From Gammaproteobacteria bacterium (GTDB lineage Bacteria; Pseudomonadota; Gammaproteobacteria; Pseudomonadales; Pseudohongiellaceae): a DNA stretch of 64,000 bases. The stretch spans positions 62,001 through 126,000 of the forward strand of contig PASF01000009.1 of assembly GCA_002711845.1 (NCBI GenBank), written 5' to 3'. Position numbers and translations under genes: made by a program. The notes below the pieces were generated by a model, which saw only the letters and a program-made list of their open reading frames with translations, ran no database searches and had not been told where the DNA came from. This document shows, in pieces, positions 61,540-64,000 of the stretch (position 1 is the first letter of the stretch; each line of letters starts with the position of its first letter).

Positions 61540-63111
61540 GTGTCAAAACCCGTTTCCCGTCGAGAATTTTTGAATCTGATTGCCGCCACTGGCGGCGTTG
61601 CCACCGTGCTGGGTATTGGCGGCGCGCTGGGTCTTATTCCCGGTACCACCTCTGCCAGTGCGCCCAATCTGATGGCGCTGAACGGTCAGCGCAAGCGTGT
61701 GGTGATTCTGGGTGGCGGCATCTCCGGTCTGACCACCGCTTACGAGTTGGGCAAAGCCGGTTATGACTGCACCGTCCTGGAAGCATCGCATCGCTGCGGC
61801 GGACGGGTCATGACCGTGCGTCACGGCGATCTCATCGATGAAATAGGCAATCCGCAGATCTGCCAGTTCGATGACGAACCGCATTTGTATTTCAACTGCG
61901 GTGCCGCACGGATTCCCAGTACGCATGCCAACGTGCTCGCCTACTGCAAGGAGCTGGGTGTTGACCTGGAGATGTTCATCAATGAGAACAAGCAGGCCCT
62001 GGTGCATGATCCGGACCTGAACGGCGGCAAACCCATGCGCAATATCGATATCAGCACGAACCTGAAAGGGTTTATGGCTGAGTTGATGTGGAAAGGGTAT
62101 AGCAATGTTGAGCTGGACCAGCCATTTAGTGATGACGAGGCGGAGAAGATCGTTACCCTGATTCGGCAGTTTGGTGACCTGGACCCCAACGGCGAATATC
62201 ACGGCAGCGGACGGGCAGGCTACGTCTCTGGCGGGTATATTGATGAGGGCGTTCATCACGAAATGATCAATATCCGTGACATTCTCAAGGCCAATGTTGG
62301 CCTGCTGCGTTCAACTTTGCTGGAAAACGAGGGCGAAACGGCGCCGATGCTGATGCAGCCGGTGCACGGTATGGATAACATCATCAAAGGGTTTACCCGT
62401 CAGCTTGAGGGCAAAATCGAATATCACGCAATGGTCATGGGCGTTTACGACCGCGGCGAAAAGGTCGAAATTGTCTATGATCAGCATGGTGAACGCCGCC
62501 GGGTCGAGGCAGATTACGTGTTCAACTGTATTCCTTCGCATTTGATGGTGGGCATCGACAACAACCTGCCCGATGCCTATATCACCGCGATGCGCCAGAT
62601 TGGTCGAGGCGAAGCGTATAAAGGCGCTTTCCAGATGAAAGAGCGGTTCTGGGAGAACGAGAACATTTATGGCGGCATCACCTGGACCAACCAGCCCATT
62701 CGTCAGTTATGGTATCCGTTCCATGGTTTGCTCAAGCAGAAGGGCGTCATGCTGGCGGCGTACGATTACGGTGGCGGTTCCGGGTTCATGCGGCTGACGC
62801 ATGAGGAACGTATCGAAGCCATGTTGGCACAGGGTGAAAAAGTGCATCCGCAGTATCGCGATATGGCAGAGCATGGCATCACCATCGCCTGGCACCGCAT
62901 GAATCACATGTTGGGCTGCTCTGCGCGCTGGGGCCAGATGACACCGGAAAAAACACAGTTCTACCGTCTGCTGCAACAGCCCAGCGGGCGACACTATTTT
63001 ATCGGTGATCAGGTCAGCATCCATGCCGCCTGGATGGAAAGTGCCATTCAGTCAGCGCACTGGGCGATGGCGAACATGGATCAGCGCGTGCGAGCGGAAG
63101 CCGGCGTTTGA
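61540..63111 (+). CDS. Tat-exported flavin amine oxidase-family protein
   Basis: A 523-residue FAD enzyme. The N-terminus has a Tat motif (SRREFLNLIAATGG) and the signal ends near residue 41 (TTSASA). The FAD fold is VVILGGGISGLTTAYELGKAGY, followed by EASHRCGGRVMTV, the GG-doublet motif of amine oxidases. The C-terminus ends with HYFIGDQVSIHAAWMESAIQSAHWA, the second FAD segment. It would oxidise an amine or L-amino acid in the periplasm; the substrate is not evident. GTG at 61540 is the start, with AGAGGA 8-9 nt upstream. Confidence 0.87.
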   Translation: MSKPVSRREFLNLIAATGGVATVLGIGGALGLIPGTTSASAPNLMALNGQRKRVVILGGGISGLTTAYELGKAGYDCTVLEASHRCGGRVMTVRHGDLIDEIGNPQICQFDDEPHLYFNCGAARIPSTHANVLAYCKELGVDLEMFINENKQALVHDPDLNGGKPMRNIDISTNLKGFMAELMWKGYSNVELDQPFSDDEAEKIVTLIRQFGDLDPNGEYHGSGRAGYVSGGYIDEGVHHEMINIRDILKANVGLLRSTLLENEGETAPMLMQPVHGMDNIIKGFTRQLEGKIEYHAMVMGVYDRGEKVEIVYDQHGERRRVEADYVFNCIPSHLMVGIDNNLPDAYITAMRQIGRGEAYKGAFQMKERFWENENIYGGITWTNQPIRQLWYPFHGLLKQKGVMLAAYDYGGGSGFMRLTHEERIEAMLAQGEKVHPQYRDMAEHGITIAWHRMNHMLGCSARWGQMTPEKTQFYRLLQQPSGRHYFIGDQVSIHAAWMESAIQSAHWAMANMDQRVRAEAGV

Positions 63112-63123
63112 TCTATTGGCAGT

Positions 63124-63137
63124 TTGATCTGCATCAA
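63124..63137. promoter_or_regulatory. FNR/Anr box upstream of a small secreted protein gene
   Basis: TTGAT-CTGC-ATCAA matches the FNR consensus TTGAT-N4-ATCAA at every defined base. A -10-like TATGAC lies at 63163-63168, placing the box near position -44, close to the usual class II activator site. The target is probably the gene at 63212; oxygen-limited induction is the expected effect. Confidence 0.72.
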
Positions 63138-63211
63138 AATAGGGTACTCCCGCTGAATTTAGTATGACGTGGTTTTGTTTAATCACCGATGACTGACAGG
63201 CGGGAGATACC

Positions 63212-63604
63212 ATGATAAAGAAATCAACTGTGCAAAAGACCTTGCTGATCACCAGCCTGCTGTTTGGCAGCCAGACAGCACTGGCGCAGATTGAAGGCGT
63301 ATACAAATCCGATAGTGGCGACGATTGCATCCTCACCATTTCCGAAATCAATATTCCTGCGCCCAAATTTGGCGATGCCTATTACCGCATTGAATCACGC
63401 GGCGTGGCAGCCTGCATGTGGGACGGTGTGGGTATCTCAATCTCGACCAACCTGACGGGTGGTTATGTGACCCTGCCGCCGGTGCATAACCGTGTCAGCA
63501 TTAATGCCAGGTGGCTATTTGGCCCCACCAGCCCCAAAATCGAAATCGAGCAGCGCAATGCTGCCGGTGAACATGTGCTGACCGGAACATTTACCAGGCA
63601 GTAA
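63212..63604 (+). CDS. Small secreted protein of unknown function
   Basis: A 130-residue protein with a signal peptide ending at ALAQ (about residue 25). The mature part, about 105 residues, starts IEGVYKSDSGDDCILTISEI and is rich in short beta-strand-like stretches. Two Cys residues (DDCILT and AACMWDG) could form a disulfide. I do not recognise the family; the opening resembles small lipocalin-like or DUF2147-type beta-barrels only superficially. GGGAG precedes the ATG. It lies just downstream of a perfect FNR/Anr box, which is the best clue to its role. Confidence 0.72.
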   Translation: MIKKSTVQKTLLITSLLFGSQTALAQIEGVYKSDSGDDCILTISEINIPAPKFGDAYYRIESRGVAACMWDGVGISISTNLTGGYVTLPPVHNRVSINARWLFGPTSPKIEIEQRNAAGEHVLTGTFTRQ

Positions 63605-63782
63605 GCAGGCGCCGATCATTGGTCCTGCACATGAGCGCGGGGGCTGCGGACAAGCAGTCCTGCGCGCTTGCTCTGAATTGCCCTCCCGACAAGTTGAATG
63701 CATTCACTATCTGTTGAACTGCGACACAAGCTGGTTTAGTCTTCCTGTTTCGCCGAACAACCGTGTCAGGAGCAAAAAATAA

Positions 63783-64000
63783 ATGACAATGCAACAGACT
63801 CCCCTCTTAATGCACCGGCTGATGGATCGGGGTGCCATGCTGCAACCCGACGTTGAAGTCCTGACGGCCACCGCCGATGGTGCCCGCAGCCAGACCATGC
63901 TGGAAACCCGCAACCGTGCCCACCAGCTGGCCCACGCATTGAACGATGCCGGTATTGAGATCGGCGACCGTGTCGGAACCTTCATGTGGAACGGGGCCCG
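63783..64000 (+). CDS. Acyl-CoA synthetase (AMP-binding), N-terminal fragment
   Basis: Only the first 72 codons are in the window; the gene runs off the right edge. The reading MTMQQTPLLMHRLMDRG is followed by TRNRAHQLAHALNDAGIEIGDRVGTFMWNG, which is the N-terminal pattern of medium/long-chain fatty acid-CoA ligases (the GDRVGTFMWN turn is diagnostic). It would activate a carboxylic acid to its CoA thioester using ATP. AGGAG lies 10 nt upstream of the ATG at 63783. Confidence 0.82.
   Translation, partial: MTMQQTPLLMHRLMDRGAMLQPDVEVLTATADGARSQTMLETRNRAHQLAHALNDAGIEIGDRVGTFMWNGA

Overview
The window reads as one continuous stretch of chromosome from a free-living, aerobic, heterotrophic gammaproteobacterium, probably marine or aquatic. 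This rests on the gene content: cydAB, a methylcitrate cycle of the acnD/prpF type, an IbpA-type small heat-shock protein under a ROSE-like RNA thermometer, purT, TonB-dependent uptake, a c4-type cytochrome, a DUF5916 protein and a polyvinyl-alcohol-dehydrogenase-like quinoprotein. Lineages such as Pseudohongiella or Cellvibrionales relatives would fit, but that placement is a guess. I see no rRNA, tRNA, CRISPR array, phage, transposase or insertion sequence. The gene density and codon style look even throughout.

Layout. 0-5.1 kb (minus strand): the start of cydB, cydA, a Prx6-type peroxiredoxin, a BrkB/YihY membrane protein, an exported RidA-like protein, a DUF503 protein and a crotonase lacking both hydratase glutamates. 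5.3-11.9 kb (plus): a GntR regulator and prpB-prpC-acnD-prpF, tightly packed for propionyl-CoA oxidation. 12-19 kb: a TIGR02647 protein, a DUF5916 protein, a heme/PQQ-type dehydrogenase, and an Lrp/AsnC regulator divergent from a class-V aminotransferase. 20.1-26.1 kb: a six-gene ABC importer in the order of the rhizobial glycerol transporter (two ATPases, two permeases, DUF2160 protein, binding protein). Its two ATPases look complementary in their defects, and a 20-bp tandem duplication of a ribosome-binding-site/start module lies in front of the first permease. 26-31 kb: a D-aminoacylase-type lipoprotein, purT, an O-methyltransferase and a lipoprotein sulfatase.

31.2-40.7 kb is the most interesting block. 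It holds a GMC flavoenzyme with its exported small subunit, three TIM-barrel sugar isomerase/epimerase-like proteins, a secreted DUF1080 (3-keto-disaccharide hydrolase family) protein, a Gfo/Idh/MocA oxidoreductase, an NHS-type MFS transporter and glucokinase. Several N-termini are Tat-like or lipoprotein-like. I infer a periplasm-to-cytoplasm route that oxidises a glycoside at C3, cleaves it without a classical glycosidase, imports the product, reduces it and phosphorylates glucose.

40.9-45.3 kb: a leucine-dehydrogenase-type enzyme and a branched-chain 2-oxoacid dehydrogenase (E1 alpha, E1 beta, E2). Valine and isoleucine breakdown yields propionyl-CoA, which the prp operon at 5-12 kb can consume. 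45.5-55 kb: a three-domain protein (thioredoxin fold, cytochrome c, PHM-like copper domain), an SDR, the ROSE-controlled hsp20, a beta-propeller/thioredoxin fusion, an MDR reductase, a nitronate monooxygenase, an FMN-binding glutamate-synthase-like protein and a MaoC hydratase. 55-64 kb: a di-heme c4 cytochrome, a TonB-dependent receptor, a membrane winged-helix/TPR regulator with candidate 11-bp-period sites between the two genes, a Tat-exported amine-oxidase-like flavoenzyme, a small secreted protein behind a perfect FNR/Anr box, and the start of an acyl-CoA synthetase.

All functional calls come from reading motifs, lengths and context by eye. No database search was run.
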